A stretch of DNA of 64,000 nt from an uncultured Eubacteriales bacterium (lineage in GTDB: Bacteria; Bacillota; Clostridia; Oscillospirales; Acutalibacteraceae): positions 130,887 through 194,886 of the forward strand of contig CAKSQO010000002.1 of NCBI GenBank assembly GCA_934486615.1, read 5' to 3'. A model generated the notes under the pieces. The model saw only the letters and a list, made by a program, of their open reading frames with translations, was not told where the DNA came from and did no database searches. Positions 63,770-64,000 of this stretch are shown here, piece by piece (the stretch's first letter is position 1; the number at the start of each line of letters is the position of its first letter). The position numbers and the translations under genes are program-made.

Positions 63770-64000
63770 AGGGTAAAAGCCGCCCGAAGCGCGTCGCAAA
63801 AGCGCGAAAAGCGCCCGCGAAGCAGAGCCTTGCGCGGGCGGGCGGTACGTGAGGTGGGAAGATGGGTGGGTTCGCGAGAAGCGGCGCGGCGGCGGCGCGT
63901 GGTGGCGCGGCGGTGGTGCGGGGGGCGGCGTGGGGGCGGCGTGGGGGTGACGCGGGCTGTGGTGCGGGGTGCGGGTGCGGTGCAGGGGGCGGTGCAGGGG
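63770..64000. other. GC-rich hairpin and G-rich low-complexity sequence
   Basis: CGCCCGCG / CGCGGGCG (about 63807-63829) is a hairpin that, read on the minus strand, is followed by CTTTTC and could end transcription arriving from the right. From about 63860 the plus strand becomes strongly G-rich with many GGGGG runs and few A or C. A low-complexity Gly/Ala/Arg frame is open here but I do not call it a gene. Confidence 0.4.

Noticed and set aside
1..64000. CRISPR arrays, transposases, insertion sequences, rRNA, prophage genes
   Set aside because: No spaced direct repeats, transposase motifs or phage structural genes were seen on reading either strand.

Overview
This window is a chromosomal stretch of an anaerobic, low-redox member of the Clostridia (Firmicutes), most likely an Oscillospiraceae/Ruminococcaceae-type gut bacterium. 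Supporting features are a group B-like [FeFe] hydrogenase beside Rex, a PerR / reverse rubrerythrin / rubredoxin unit, a CIRCE element upstream of groESL, sigma-A promoters of the TTGACA-17-TATAAT type, purine-rich Shine-Dalgarno sites, frequent GTG/TTG starts, and an F-type ATP synthase whose c subunit looks sodium-binding. Genus-level identity cannot be read from the sequence alone.

Layout. 1-8018 (minus strand): a visibly AT-richer block of exopolysaccharide/capsule genes (two pyruvyl-transferase-like proteins, four GT-B glycosyltransferases, a Wzy-like polymerase), preceded at 8266-9720 by the priming polyprenyl-phosphate sugar transferase in GC-rich host-like DNA. 10130-13356 (plus): rex, an APH-fold kinase, a thioredoxin-like [2Fe-2S] ferredoxin and a monomeric [FeFe] hydrogenase. 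13629-18419 (minus): a complete branched-chain amino-acid ABC importer (livJHMGF), preceded by a small membrane-protein gene. 19092-20992: a stand-alone FakA/YloV C-terminal-like domain and a GH1 beta-glucosidase. 21241-27926 (minus): the full atpIBEFHAGDC operon. 28323-31766: rpsT, a polysaccharide deacetylase, and an NhaC-family transporter behind a lysine riboswitch. 31876-36349: an MscS channel, an ABC-ATPase remnant, an M16C peptidase and tRNA-Gly(CCC). 36721-39543 (minus): a cobalamin riboswitch controlling a DUF4430 lipoprotein and an ECF S component, followed by a lipoprotein tyrosine phosphatase. 39649-46379 (plus): a PII-like protein with a CPA2 antiporter, an MBOAT/DHHW acetylation pair, pyruvate kinase and a Dabb protein. 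46788-52884: MgtC, a metallophosphoesterase, an FkbM methyltransferase, the PerR peroxide-defence unit, a DUF1624 acyltransferase and a TrxR-like flavoprotein. 53011-57214 (minus): a MarR-controlled heterodimeric ABC exporter. 57374-63613 (minus): a DUF896 protein, SbcCD and GroESL. The last ~140 bases are very G-rich low-complexity DNA.

How it fits together. Several units point to fermentative, ion-coupled energetics: Rex-linked hydrogen metabolism, an ATP synthase with a two-carboxylate c subunit and a truncated epsilon subunit, and cation antiporters. Nutrient uptake is RNA-controlled (lysine and cobalamin riboswitches).

The observations most worth pursuing are: the B12-riboswitch/DUF4430/ECF cassette; an unannotated structured C-rich small-RNA candidate at about 41185-41325 with its own promoter and terminator; the two-carboxylate c subunit with a domain-lacking epsilon; the stand-alone FakA C-terminal-like protein; the PII-like/antiporter pair; and a UGA codon followed by 25 in-frame sense codons in the priming sugar transferase. 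All functional claims are reading-based; no database search was run.
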